From NCBI GenBank assembly GCA_046049865.1, contig JBJOQO010000053.1:1-22861 (forward strand): a stretch of 22,861 nucleotides of DNA, in the 5' to 3' direction. The position numbers and the translations under genes are program-made. Below are positions 1-6,757 of the stretch, piece by piece (the first letter of the stretch is position 1; every line of letters starts with the position of its first letter). This DNA comes from JANPCX01 sp046049865. GTDB lineage: Bacteria > Pseudomonadota > Gammaproteobacteria > Burkholderiales > Burkholderiaceae_C. The notes under the pieces are model-generated. The model was not told the origin of the DNA, ran no database searches, and was given only the letters and a program-made list of their open reading frames with translations.

Positions 1-63
1 CGCCCGAGCAAGCACTTCACGTGCCCACTCCAAATTCTCTGCGCCTCTTGCCGGTCTTGCCAT
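1..63 (-). CDS. N-terminus of an unidentified protein, cut by the window edge
   Basis: Only the first 21 codons are visible. They start at ATG 63-61 and read MARPARGAENLEWAREVLAR plus one more residue. The start is well supported: on the minus strand it is preceded by GGAGGT six bases upstream, the best Shine-Dalgarno in this part of the window. The charged, helical N-terminus resembles what I remember of helix-turn-helix or IS630-type transposase leaders in Burkholderiales, but 21 residues are too few to assign it. A short inverted repeat lies just upstream at 92-104. The sequence to the left of the window is needed to identify the gene. Confidence 0.55.
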   Translation of the reverse strand, partial: MARPARGAENLEWAREVLARA

Positions 64-91
64 GCCTACCTCCGTTATGGATTTACAACAT

Positions 92-104
92 GGTAATTAT
101 TACC
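92..104. repeat. short inverted repeat upstream of the left-edge gene
   Basis: GGTAAT, one T, then ATTACC: two perfect 6-base arms around a single base. It lies about 30 bp upstream of the minus-strand ATG at 63 and is AT-rich compared with its surroundings. It could be an operator, or part of a transposon end if the left-edge gene is a transposase. No promoter hexamers are convincing here. Confidence 0.35.
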
Positions 105-190
105 TCTTTGATGTGGAAATGGAATTACGGCATGCGTCGAATGCCTTTGGTCGCGGCTCATACCGTTCCTAAGCGGCGCAGGCAAACACC

Positions 191-733
191 TTGAACGCTA
201 GCAACTCAGCAGACCAGCCCATCGCAGTGCTGCCTTACTCGGCCGCCTGGCCAGCACTTTTCGCCTCCGAGGAGTCGATTCTGCGGGTAGCGCTCGAACC
301 CTGGCTGGTTGCTGACATTGAGCATATTGGTAGCACCGCGGTGGTGGGTTTGTCGGCCAAGCCGGTCATCGACATCATGGCACCAGTTCGAGATCTGGCG
401 TCTTCGAGGGAAGCCATCTCGGCTGCCGAAGCCGTTGGCTATTGCCACTACCCCTACAAGCCCGACCAGATGCACTGGTTTTGCAAGCCGTCGCCCGCGT
501 TGCGCACGCACCACTTGCATCTCATTCCTTGGAACAGTCAGCTCTGGCACGAGCGCCTCGCATTTCGAGATGCACTGCGCAACAGTTCTTCGCTGGCGCT
601 GCGGTACGAGCGCCTGAAACTGGAACTCGCGGCCCGTTATCCTCTGGACCGCGAGGCCTATACCGAGGCTAAAAAACCGTTCATTGATTCAGTGCTGAGC
701 GTTTGGCGCGCAAGCGCTGCAGATGCAACATAA
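191..733 (+). CDS. GrpB family protein (UPF0157)
   Basis: This is a 180-residue protein with the GrpB-family signature HIGSTAVVGLSAKPVIDI near residues 45-63 and the downstream HHLHLIPWNSQLW segment. The GSTAV...KPVIDI part resembles the nucleotidyltransferase-fold core to which GrpB proteins belong. The family is widespread, often annotated as a possible nucleotidyltransferase, and mostly has no proven substrate. Length is normal for the family. The start is a TTG at 191; no strong ribosome binding site precedes it, but no better in-frame start keeps the N-terminus. The gene ends 24 bp before the YitT-family gene on the same strand, so the two are probably co-transcribed. The family call is good; the biochemical role is unknown. 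Confidence 0.85.
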   Translation: MNASNSADQPIAVLPYSAAWPALFASEESILRVALEPWLVADIEHIGSTAVVGLSAKPVIDIMAPVRDLASSREAISAAEAVGYCHYPYKPDQMHWFCKPSPALRTHHLHLIPWNSQLWHERLAFRDALRNSSSLALRYERLKLELAARYPLDREAYTEAKKPFIDSVLSVWRASAADAT

Positions 734-757
734 CCAAGTTCGAAACGTAAATTCCCA

Positions 758-1363
758 GTGACCAATACCAATAATCGCCACACCCTGCTTGAAGATGTGC
801 AAGCCTTGCTCACCGCGACCTTGTTCATCTCCTTGGGCATCACGCTGTTCAAACAAACGGGCTTGCTCACCGGCGGAACCGCAGGTCTGGCTTTTCTGGT
901 GCACTACGCGACGGGCACGGGTTTGGGTTTGCTTTTCTTTTTGATCAACCTGCCTTTTTATGGCCTGGCGTGGTTCGCCATGGGGCGGGTATTCACATTC
1001 AAAACCTTCATCGCGGTGGCGTTGTTGGCGGGTTTCACAGAAGCCTTGCCTCGGGTTCTGAGCGTCCATCACGTTCACCCCCTTTACGCTGCCGTGATGG
1101 GCGGCTTGCTCATTGGGGCGGGCTTTCTGATGCTGTTCAGGCACCAGGCCAGTTTGGGTGGTGTGGGCATCGTGGCATTGTGGTTGCAACAACGGCGCGG
1201 CTGGCGTGCGGGCAAGGTGCAAATGGTGGTGGATTGCTGCATTGTTTTGGCTGCGTTTTTCACCGTCACGCCGATGCAGTTGTTTTACTCTGTGGTGGGC
1301 GCGGTGGTGCTGAACCTCACGCTGGCGGTCAACCACAAACCGGGTCGGTACGTGGCGATGTGA
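758..1363 (+). CDS. YitT family membrane protein
   Basis: A 201-residue inner-membrane protein with about five hydrophobic segments. It has the glycine-rich TGGTAGLAFLVHY stretch near residues 37-50 and the LGGVGIVALWLQQR stretch near residues 132-145 that are typical of the YitT/DUF161 family. Unlike longer Bacillus YitT proteins it lacks the C-terminal DUF2179 domain, which is usual for the short proteobacterial form. The substrate is unknown; the family is annotated as a putative transporter. The start is GTG at 758, 24 bp after the GrpB gene. A diverged second copy of its last 30 or so codons lies at 3127-3222. The gene is convergent with the membrane-protein gene ending at 1431. Confidence 0.85.
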   Translation: MTNTNNRHTLLEDVQALLTATLFISLGITLFKQTGLLTGGTAGLAFLVHYATGTGLGLLFFLINLPFYGLAWFAMGRVFTFKTFIAVALLAGFTEALPRVLSVHHVHPLYAAVMGGLLIGAGFLMLFRHQASLGGVGIVALWLQQRRGWRAGKVQMVVDCCIVLAAFFTVTPMQLFYSVVGAVVLNLTLAVNHKPGRYVAM

Positions 1364-1430
1364 GTGATGCACTGGAAGGTGTTCCGCCTCCTCAGTGCAA
1401 ATCCGTGAGCACAGGGCACACGCAACAGGT

Positions 1431-2081
1431 TCACGAACCCTTCGCAGGACGAAGCAGCAACAGATCGGCCGTAAGCCACAACCCGTAGCACACCAGCATC
1501 GTGATTGGCGTCAGTACCTCGATACTCAACAATGGATGATCGACAACAACTTGCCTCAGTTTGAGCAAGGTTGCAGCCATTGCGGGGATCCTGCTGACCA
1601 CCACTGCGGCGCGACACAGGGGGCCCCACTGCGGGAACTTCGACACCACCACGCTGCCGTACTTGCCAACGGCGTGTAACGCCCCGGCCGTCGCAGCCAG
1701 CATCGGCTGGCCAAGAAACATCAAACCCACGCCCAGCATCACGGCTCCGTGCCCCGATAGCAGGTCACCGGTTCTTAGCTTGGCCAGGTTCGGTGAGGCC
1801 GGACCCGCAAAGGCCTTGTGATAGGCCTCGCCACTTACATAGAAGACCGCCATCGACAAAGTCAGCATCAGCGCCGCTGGCCCCCCGACAAAGTAGTCCC
1901 ACCAGCGTCCGGCACCACCGTCGCTCGACGCCAAGTACAGTGCCAGTCCGGTGACCAGACCGAACGCATTTCCAAGGTTGTACAAACCACCAGGGCCTGT
2001 CAGACGCTGGCGCAGGGCTTCAGTCCAGCGAGCGGTGGCTCGCTCAAGCCGGGGCAGCGGTTGAACACCACCATCCATCAT
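1431..2081 (-). CDS. unrecognised multi-pass membrane protein coupled to the LOG gene
   Basis: A 216-residue protein beginning MMDGGVQPLPRL. Its ATG at 2081-2079 overlaps the TGA of the upstream LOG gene by 4 bp (ATGA), which argues for translational coupling and fixes the start. Hydrophobic stretches lie around LYNLGNAFGLVTGLALYLAS, YFVGGPAALMLTLSMAVFYV, GHGAVMLGVGLMFLGQPMLA and LTPITMLVCYGLWLTADLLL, suggesting four or five membrane helices and a short basic C-terminus. I do not recognise the family. The same frame stays open upstream of the ATG opposite the LOG gene, but that part reads as Arg/Cys-rich noise. The role is unknown; the coupling suggests it works with, or is dosed with, the LOG enzyme. 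Confidence 0.7.
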   Translation of the reverse strand: MMDGGVQPLPRLERATARWTEALRQRLTGPGGLYNLGNAFGLVTGLALYLASSDGGAGRWWDYFVGGPAALMLTLSMAVFYVSGEAYHKAFAGPASPNLAKLRTGDLLSGHGAVMLGVGLMFLGQPMLAATAGALHAVGKYGSVVVSKFPQWGPLCRAAVVVSRIPAMAATLLKLRQVVVDHPLLSIEVLTPITMLVCYGLWLTADLLLLRPAKGS

Positions 2082-2782
2082 GCAGCTCCCCGGCATTGCT
2101 GCGCGACAGTTTCTAACAGCGACTCGACTGCCCCCAAGGGGCTGTTGCTGTGCACCAGCGCCGACTTGAAACTGGCCGGTGTAAAACGCCCGTCGATGAT
2201 GTGCGCCATCAGGTCGAAAAATGGCGTCCAGAAACCATCTTCGTCTAGAAATGCCACAGGTTTGTTGTGGAGCCCGAGTCGGGCCCACGAGAGCACCTCG
2301 ACCGCCTCTTCTAGTGTCCCGATACCGCCGGGCAACACAACAAAGGCATCGGCCTCTTCGAACATGCGCATTTTGCGGGTGTGCATGTCGTCGACCAGAA
2401 CGTGCTCGACTTCCTCGAAGACGCACTCTTTTTCCAGCAGAAAGCGTGGCATCACGCCCAGCACAGCACCCCCTGCAGCGTGGGCTGACTTCGCACACGC
2501 ACCCATCAAGCCAACACCACCGCCACCGTAGACCAGGCGGATGCCACTTGCTGCGAGTTGCGTGCCCAAACGTTGAGCCAGCACAATGTAGTCGGCTCGC
2601 ACGTCTTCGGATGCACCGCAATACACGCAAATCGATACCGCAGCGCTCGGCCGTGTCCTCGGCCCAGGAATGGATGATGCTGCGCGCGAAATTGGCGCCA
2701 GCCCATCGGATGCACAAGACTTCATGTCAGTTCTTTCATCATGTTGTTCAGACCCAAACAGGCAGACGCCTGCACGGTTCAT
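2078..2782 (-). CDS. LOG family protein (nucleoside 5'-monophosphate phosphoribohydrolase)
   Basis: The protein carries the two lysine-decarboxylase-like/LOG signatures: GGGGVGLMGACA, and PGGIGTLEEAVEVLSWARLG about 65 residues later, on a Rossmann-like fold starting at SICVYCGAS. LOG enzymes remove ribose 5-phosphate from cytokinin nucleotides or from other nucleoside monophosphates; many bacterial members act in purine-nucleotide turnover. The open frame gives 234 residues from ATG 2782. An in-frame ATG at 2725 (215 residues, MKSCASDG) is closer to family size. Neither has a strong ribosome binding site, so the N-terminus is uncertain. The 3' end overlaps the next gene by 4 bp. The family is certain; the true substrate is not. 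Confidence 0.88.
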   Translation of the reverse strand: MNRAGVCLFGSEQHDERTDMKSCASDGLAPISRAASSIPGPRTRPSAAVSICVYCGASEDVRADYIVLAQRLGTQLAASGIRLVYGGGGVGLMGACAKSAHAAGGAVLGVMPRFLLEKECVFEEVEHVLVDDMHTRKMRMFEEADAFVVLPGGIGTLEEAVEVLSWARLGLHNKPVAFLDEDGFWTPFFDLMAHIIDGRFTPASFKSALVHSNSPLGAVESLLETVAQQCRGAA

Positions 2783-3126
2783 CGTAAATGAGTTCGAGCT
2801 AAAGAGCCATTGCGAACCTAGGGGGTAGACGTGGGTGAGCGCTGCTGATCACCGGACTAAGCGGGTTGGCGGAGCGCGGCTCTTGATAGGCCGCACAGCC
2901 TTTGCTTTCGTGGGGCCGGCGCAGGCGACGATCGCTATTTGTTCAAGACCACCCGTGGGTGTTTGTGATCGACCATCCCGCCCACGTGGGCACGAAAGAG
3001 GTCTCCGGTGTTGGCCAGGCAATTCCCTAACAATACCCTCGCGCAACGATTCCAGAGAGAGCCTGCGGTCAGCACTCACCCCATTTCGCTGGCTGTCTGC
3101 GGGTTGTAGAGGTTATGCAGGGCCGA
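2783..3126. other. non-coding or decayed stretch upstream of the LOG gene
   Basis: About 345 bp with no convincing gene on either strand. Short protein-like runs occur in two plus-strand frames between about 2925 and 3110 and are broken by stops, which could be remnants of a decayed gene; I recognise none of them. A perfect 12-bp palindrome, GCCCACGTGGGC, lies at 2980-2991. The stretch presumably also contains the promoter of the LOG operon, but I see no clear hexamers. Confidence 0.4.
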
Positions 3127-3222
3127 CTGTTTACTCCTTGCTGGGTGCGGTGGTGCTGAACCTCACGCCGGAGGTCAATCACAAATTGGGGCGGTACGTG
3201 GCCATGTGAGGGATGTGCTGGT
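3127..3222 (+). pseudogene. remnant of a second yitT-family 3' end
   Basis: This segment aligns without gaps to 1281-1376, the end of the YitT-family gene plus a few bases beyond its stop. By eye about 80 percent of positions match. The encoded tail here (LLGAVVLNLTPEVNHKLGRY plus VAM) matches the intact copy (VVGAVVLNLTLAVNHKPGRY plus VAM), and both end in TGA. The differences are partly synonymous, so this tail was once under coding selection. Upstream of 3127 the similarity stops, so only the last 25 to 30 codons survive. It lies 18 bp from the convergent end of the DUF2145 gene. Confidence 0.75.
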
Positions 3223-3227
3223 TGGGT

Positions 3228-4145
3228 TCAGTCCAGCTCGACAACAACATCTCCCTCTTGCGGTTCGCAAGACGAGGAGATCGGCTGCCAACCGCGTCGC
3301 TTCACGACGTGCTTGTCTCGCAAACAAAACTCCACACGAATCACATCAGGCGCTTGTTGGCGAACAAAGGTCTCAATCGATGAAGGCATGCTGACGCGAA
3401 ACACATGCTGCGCAAGGTCGGTGCTTGGGTGGTCATCGTGGCGCACCCACGGAATCAAGTGGCTCAACCACATGATGGGCGGCGCTTTGAGCTCGAACCG
3501 TGTGGGCTCATAGGCTTGTTGCCTCAGCCAAGCCTGGGATTGTTGCCGCAGATCTTCGGTCGGTGCTAGATCGCCCCAAGCCACGGCCAGGGTTTCTATC
3601 ACCCATTGATTGCAGTTTTGGTACTGCAGGCCAAATGCATAGGCATTGGCGCTGTAGGTGCTGCCCAGCAGTTCCAGTGCCCGCTGGTTGTTCAGGGCCA
3701 CCTGCGCCAGCGCTTGCCCCTTTGCTTGTGGCAACAGCAGAAGCGACACAAAACTTTGGTTGGGATCGTTCACGCCCAGCACAAAACCGGTGAGACCTTG
3801 GTCAAACACTTTCGGCCTGGCTTCATCGCACGCGTAATAAAGTTGTCGTACCGACCATGGCCCGCTGCTGCTGCCATGCAGGCTGATGCCTGCGTGGCTG
3901 TAACGCTGACCGAAGTAGTTCAAATCCAAACCTGAACGTGCAATCACGGCCGCTGCAGCGTCGGCCCCTTGCAACTCGGCTTTCACGAGCGCGGCGAGCC
4001 GAATCAATCTGTCCTTCTGGTTGACCGTGAGCGCCTCGGGTTCATCGCAGGCACGCAGCAGTCCGGCTTGGGCCCCACTACTGGCGCCCGCCAGTAGTGC
4101 CAAGAACAAGCTTGTCAAGGCGCAATGGCGCCGATCAAACAACAA
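3228..4145 (-). CDS. secreted DUF2145 family protein
   Basis: A 305-residue protein with a signal peptide (hydrophobic run to about residue 22, probable cleavage after GAQA). It matches my memory of DUF2145. Conserved-looking elements are YSHAGISL (His84), the LYYAC segment (Cys106) and YQNCNQWVIE (Cys178). A histidine-then-cysteine order with these contexts resembles permuted papain/NlpC-P60-like enzymes, so a peptidase, amidase or acyltransferase acting in the periplasm is possible; this is inference. The start is uncertain: the longest frame begins at TTG 4145, and in-frame TTGs about nine residues later would still give a signal peptide. Only 10 bp separate it from the upstream serine-rich secreted protein, so they form an operon. 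Confidence 0.75.
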   Translation of the reverse strand: MLFDRRHCALTSLFLALLAGASSGAQAGLLRACDEPEALTVNQKDRLIRLAALVKAELQGADAAAAVIARSGLDLNYFGQRYSHAGISLHGSSSGPWSVRQLYYACDEARPKVFDQGLTGFVLGVNDPNQSFVSLLLLPQAKGQALAQVALNNQRALELLGSTYSANAYAFGLQYQNCNQWVIETLAVAWGDLAPTEDLRQQSQAWLRQQAYEPTRFELKAPPIMWLSHLIPWVRHDDHPSTDLAQHVFRVSMPSSIETFVRQQAPDVIRVEFCLRDKHVVKRRGWQPISSSCEPQEGDVVVELD

Positions 4146-4155
4146 GGGACTGCGC

Positions 4156-4617
4156 TCAGAGTGTCACGGCGTGGTTGTGCAAATCTCGGTACCAATCGTC
4201 GTGCAACACCAGAAAAAAGGCCTGGGTTTGTCCAGACACCGAGAACGCAAGCCCATAGGGCCGCTCACGCGCGGCGATCACCGCGCCTGGCGCGAGCCCC
4301 GCCTGGTCGGCCACGGTTTGGGGCAACAGCAAATCAAACACCTGGGCCGTTGCTTTCGCATCCATTGCCACCAAGCGCAAACGTAAGGTGCCCGAGCGCT
4401 TCGCATCGGCCGTGATGTCGATGATCTTGTAGTCGCCTGCGCTCACCTTTTTGTCGGACGTGGAGCTGTCACTGGACGTCTCGATCGAGGTCGAGGAACT
4501 CCCAACTGACGCCGACGCCGTGCTGGACGCGGAAGAGGTTGAGGAGGTCGTGGCCTGCGCTGGCATCGCCAGGGTCAGGGCCAGCATTGATATGACGAGA
4601 AATGAGGAGTGAATCAT
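4156..4617 (-). CDS. secreted serine-rich hypothetical protein
   Basis: A 153-residue protein beginning MIHSSFLVISMLALTLAMPA, a clear signal peptide with probable cleavage after AQA. A low-complexity Ser/Thr/Ala linker of roughly 45 residues follows, then a domain of about 85 residues starting KKVSAGDYKIIDITADAKR and ending DDWYRDLHNHAVTL. The frame stays open upstream to 4827, but that part crosses the atp terminator and the atpC 3' end, so ATG 4617 is preferred. I do not recognise the C-terminal domain. It is followed after 10 bp by the DUF2145 gene, so the two are probably made together and exported. Its promoter should lie between 4617 and the terminator at 4684. Confidence 0.65.
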   Translation of the reverse strand: MIHSSFLVISMLALTLAMPAQATTSSTSSASSTASASVGSSSTSIETSSDSSTSDKKVSAGDYKIIDITADAKRSGTLRLRLVAMDAKATAQVFDLLLPQTVADQAGLAPGAVIAARERPYGLAFSVSGQTQAFFLVLHDDWYRDLHNHAVTL

Positions 4618-4683
4618 GGAAACTGCGTTCGAAAAAGCGATGTAGGTTGAATTGTTTGCCAGCATACCGATGTGGCAAACCAA

Positions 4684-4720
4684 TAAAAAACCCGCCGAGC
4701 GTTGAGCCGGGCGGGTTGTT
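4684..4720 (-). terminator. intrinsic terminator of the atp operon
   Basis: On the minus strand, AACCCGCC and GGCGGGTT form an 8-bp GC-rich stem around a 13-base loop that can pair further. A run of six T (two from the stem) followed by ATT comes next. It begins about 21 bp after the atpC stop, as expected for the end of the ATP synthase operon. On the plus strand the T-run is weaker (TTGTTT), and no plus-strand gene ends here. Confidence 0.85.
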
Positions 4721-4741
4721 TGGACCAGGACCGCTAAGGGG

Positions 4742-5158
4742 TTACTTCTTGCGGTACTTGCGCAGCGCTGCGATCTGGGCGGCCAGGGCCACGAGTTCGT
4801 TTTTGGCTGCTGCGAAGTCAATATCACTCTTGGCGTTTTTCAGGGCTTCTTCGGCCAAGGCTTTCGCTTCAGTGGCTTTGGCTTCGTCCAGGTCTTTGCC
4901 GCGGATGGCGGTGTCGGCCAACACGGTGACCGTGCCGGGTTGAACTTCCAAAATGCCGCCGGCGACGAAGACGAACTCTTCTTCACCGGTGTCTGCGCGC
5001 TGAATGCGCACTGCGCCGGGTTTGATGCGGGTGATCAAAGGGGTGTGGCGGGGCAAGATGCCCAACTCGCCGCCTTCGCCGGGCAGAGCAACAAACTTGG
5101 CTTCGCCGGAGAAGATGGATTCTTCGGCGGAGACAACATCAACATGAATGGTGGCCAT
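4742..5158 (-). CDS. atpC: F1Fo ATP synthase subunit epsilon
   Basis: A 138-residue epsilon subunit. The N-terminal beta-sandwich (residues 1 to about 85) includes the hallmark GELGILPRHTPLITRIKPG, and a C-terminal helical pair of Ala/Lys-rich sequence ends ALRKYRKK. Epsilon sits on gamma in the rotor stalk, couples F1 to the c-ring and inhibits ATP hydrolysis. It is the last gene of the operon. The 130-bp gap after atpD is by far the longest in the operon and contains a hairpin at 5234-5251. Confidence 0.97.
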   Translation of the reverse strand: MATIHVDVVSAEESIFSGEAKFVALPGEGGELGILPRHTPLITRIKPGAVRIQRADTGEEEFVFVAGGILEVQPGTVTVLADTAIRGKDLDEAKATEAKALAEEALKNAKSDIDFAAAKNELVALAAQIAALRKYRKK

Positions 5159-5233
5159 ATTCGATCTCGCTTAAACGTGTAGAGACAACAACAAGAAGCA
5201 AGCAATCGGACCGCGGGCTAGGGGCTGCGCGGA

Positions 5234-5251
5234 AGTGGACTCCTGTCCACT
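5234..5251 (-). repeat. hairpin in the atpD-atpC intergenic region
   Basis: AGTGGAC, loop TCCT, GTCCACT: a perfect 7-bp stem with a 4-base loop, about 37 bp after the atpD stop and 80 bp before the atpC start. No T-run follows on the minus strand, so it is unlikely to be a full terminator. It may stabilise the mRNA end after processing or reduce read-through into atpC. Confidence 0.5.
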
Positions 5252-5288
5252 GAGCACAGCAACGACGCCCCCGGTTCGAGTGCGCCGC

Positions 5289-6710
5289 TTATTGCATCTT
5301 CTTGGCTTTCTCGAATGCCTCGTCAATCGTGCCGACCATGTAGAAGGCTTGCTCTGGCAGGCTGTCGCATTCGCCGGCCACGATCATCTTGAAACCACGG
5401 ATGGTTTCTTTGAGCGGCACGTACTTGCCAGGCGAGCCGGTGAACACCTCGGCCACGTGGAAAGGCTGGGACAGGAAACGCTGAATCTTACGAGCGCGGG
5501 CAACAGCCAGTTTGTCTTCAGGCGCCAATTCGTCCATGCCCAAAATCGCGATGATGTCGCGCAGTTCTTTGTAGCGCTGCAGCGTGCCTTGCACCGCGCG
5601 GGCGGTGTTGTAGTGCTCTTCGCCCACGACGTTGGGGTCGAGCTGGCGGCTGGTGGAGTCCAGTGGGTCCACGGCGGGGTAGATACCCAAAGCAGCGATG
5701 TCACGCGACAACACCACGGTGGAGTCCAAGTGAGCGAAGGTGGTGGCAGGTGACGGGTCGGTCAAGTCGTCCGCTGGCACGTACACGGCCTGGATGGAGG
5801 TGATGGAGCCCACTTTGGTGGAGGTGATGCGCTCTTGCAAGCGGCCCATTTCTTCAGCCAGCGTGGGCTGGTAGCCCACAGCGGAAGGCATACGGCCCAA
5901 GAGTGCCGACACTTCGGTACCGGCCAAGGTGTAGCGGTAAATGTTGTCCACGAAGAAGAGCACGTCCTTGCCTTCGTCACGGAAGGATTCGGCGATCGTC
6001 AGACCGGTCAAGGCCACACGCAGGCGGTTGCCAGGAGGCTCGTTCATCTGGCCGTAGACCATGGCCACTTTGGAGTCTTCGAGCTTCTCCAGGTTCACGA
6101 CGCCAGAGTCGGCCATCTCGTGATAGAAGTCGTTGCCTTCACGGGTACGTTCACCCACACCGGCGAACACTGACAAACCGCTGTGCGCTTTGGCGATGTT
6201 GTTGATGAGTTCCATCATGTTCACGGTTTTGCCCACGCCGGCACCACCGAACAGGCCCACCTTGCCGCCTTTGGCGAAGGGGCAGACCAAGTCAATCACT
6301 TTGATGCCGGTTTCCAGCAAGTCTTGCGACGGGCTGAGTTCGTCATACGCGGGTGGCTTGCGGTGAATGGCCGCCGTGAGCTCTTGGCTGACCGGACCAC
6401 GCTCGTCAATGGGCGAGCCCAGCACGTCCATGATGCGGCCCAGGGTGGCGCGGCCCACAGGCACCGAAATCGGTTTGCCGGTGTTGGTGACCATCAAGCC
6501 ACGGCGCAAGCCGTCGGAAGAACCCAGCGCAATCGTGCGCACCACACCGTCGCCCAGCTGCTGCTGCACTTCCAGTGTCAAGTCGGTGCCGATCATTTTC
6601 AAGGCGTCGTACACCTTGGGCATGGCGTTGCGTGGGAATTCCACGTCGACCACCGCGCCGATGCACTGGACGATTTTGCCTTCGGCTTGAGTCGCTGTTG
6701 CTGCGTTCAT
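5289..6710 (-). CDS. atpD: F1Fo ATP synthase subunit beta (catalytic)
   Basis: A 473-residue catalytic subunit. The P-loop GGAGVGKTV has its lysine at about residue 161, the GERTREGNDFYHEM segment carries the catalytic-region glutamate, and ALLGRMPSAVGYQPTLAEEM is the classical alpha/beta signature region. The C-terminus ends FEKAKKMQ. Three copies alternate with alpha in F1 in the cytoplasm and carry the catalytic nucleotide sites. Length matches the family. It follows atpG after 47 bp. Confidence 0.98.
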   Translation of the reverse strand: MNAATATQAEGKIVQCIGAVVDVEFPRNAMPKVYDALKMIGTDLTLEVQQQLGDGVVRTIALGSSDGLRRGLMVTNTGKPISVPVGRATLGRIMDVLGSPIDERGPVSQELTAAIHRKPPAYDELSPSQDLLETGIKVIDLVCPFAKGGKVGLFGGAGVGKTVNMMELINNIAKAHSGLSVFAGVGERTREGNDFYHEMADSGVVNLEKLEDSKVAMVYGQMNEPPGNRLRVALTGLTIAESFRDEGKDVLFFVDNIYRYTLAGTEVSALLGRMPSAVGYQPTLAEEMGRLQERITSTKVGSITSIQAVYVPADDLTDPSPATTFAHLDSTVVLSRDIAALGIYPAVDPLDSTSRQLDPNVVGEEHYNTARAVQGTLQRYKELRDIIAILGMDELAPEDKLAVARARKIQRFLSQPFHVAEVFTGSPGKYVPLKETIRGFKMIVAGECDSLPEQAFYMVGTIDEAFEKAKKMQ

Positions 6711-6757
6711 AGTTTTTCCTTTAGATCAAATCTATTGAGTGCAAAGTGGCCCGCCGC

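Noticed and set aside
689..1372. Minus-strand 227-codon frame opposite the YitT-family gene
   Set aside because: It is antisense to a recognisable membrane protein and made of His/Gln/Arg-rich low-complexity sequence.
2835..3209. Treating 2835-3209 as an intact 124-residue gene
   Set aside because: Only the last 25 to 30 codons resemble a known family (YitT). The rest has no recognisable content, so the tail is better called a pseudogene remnant.
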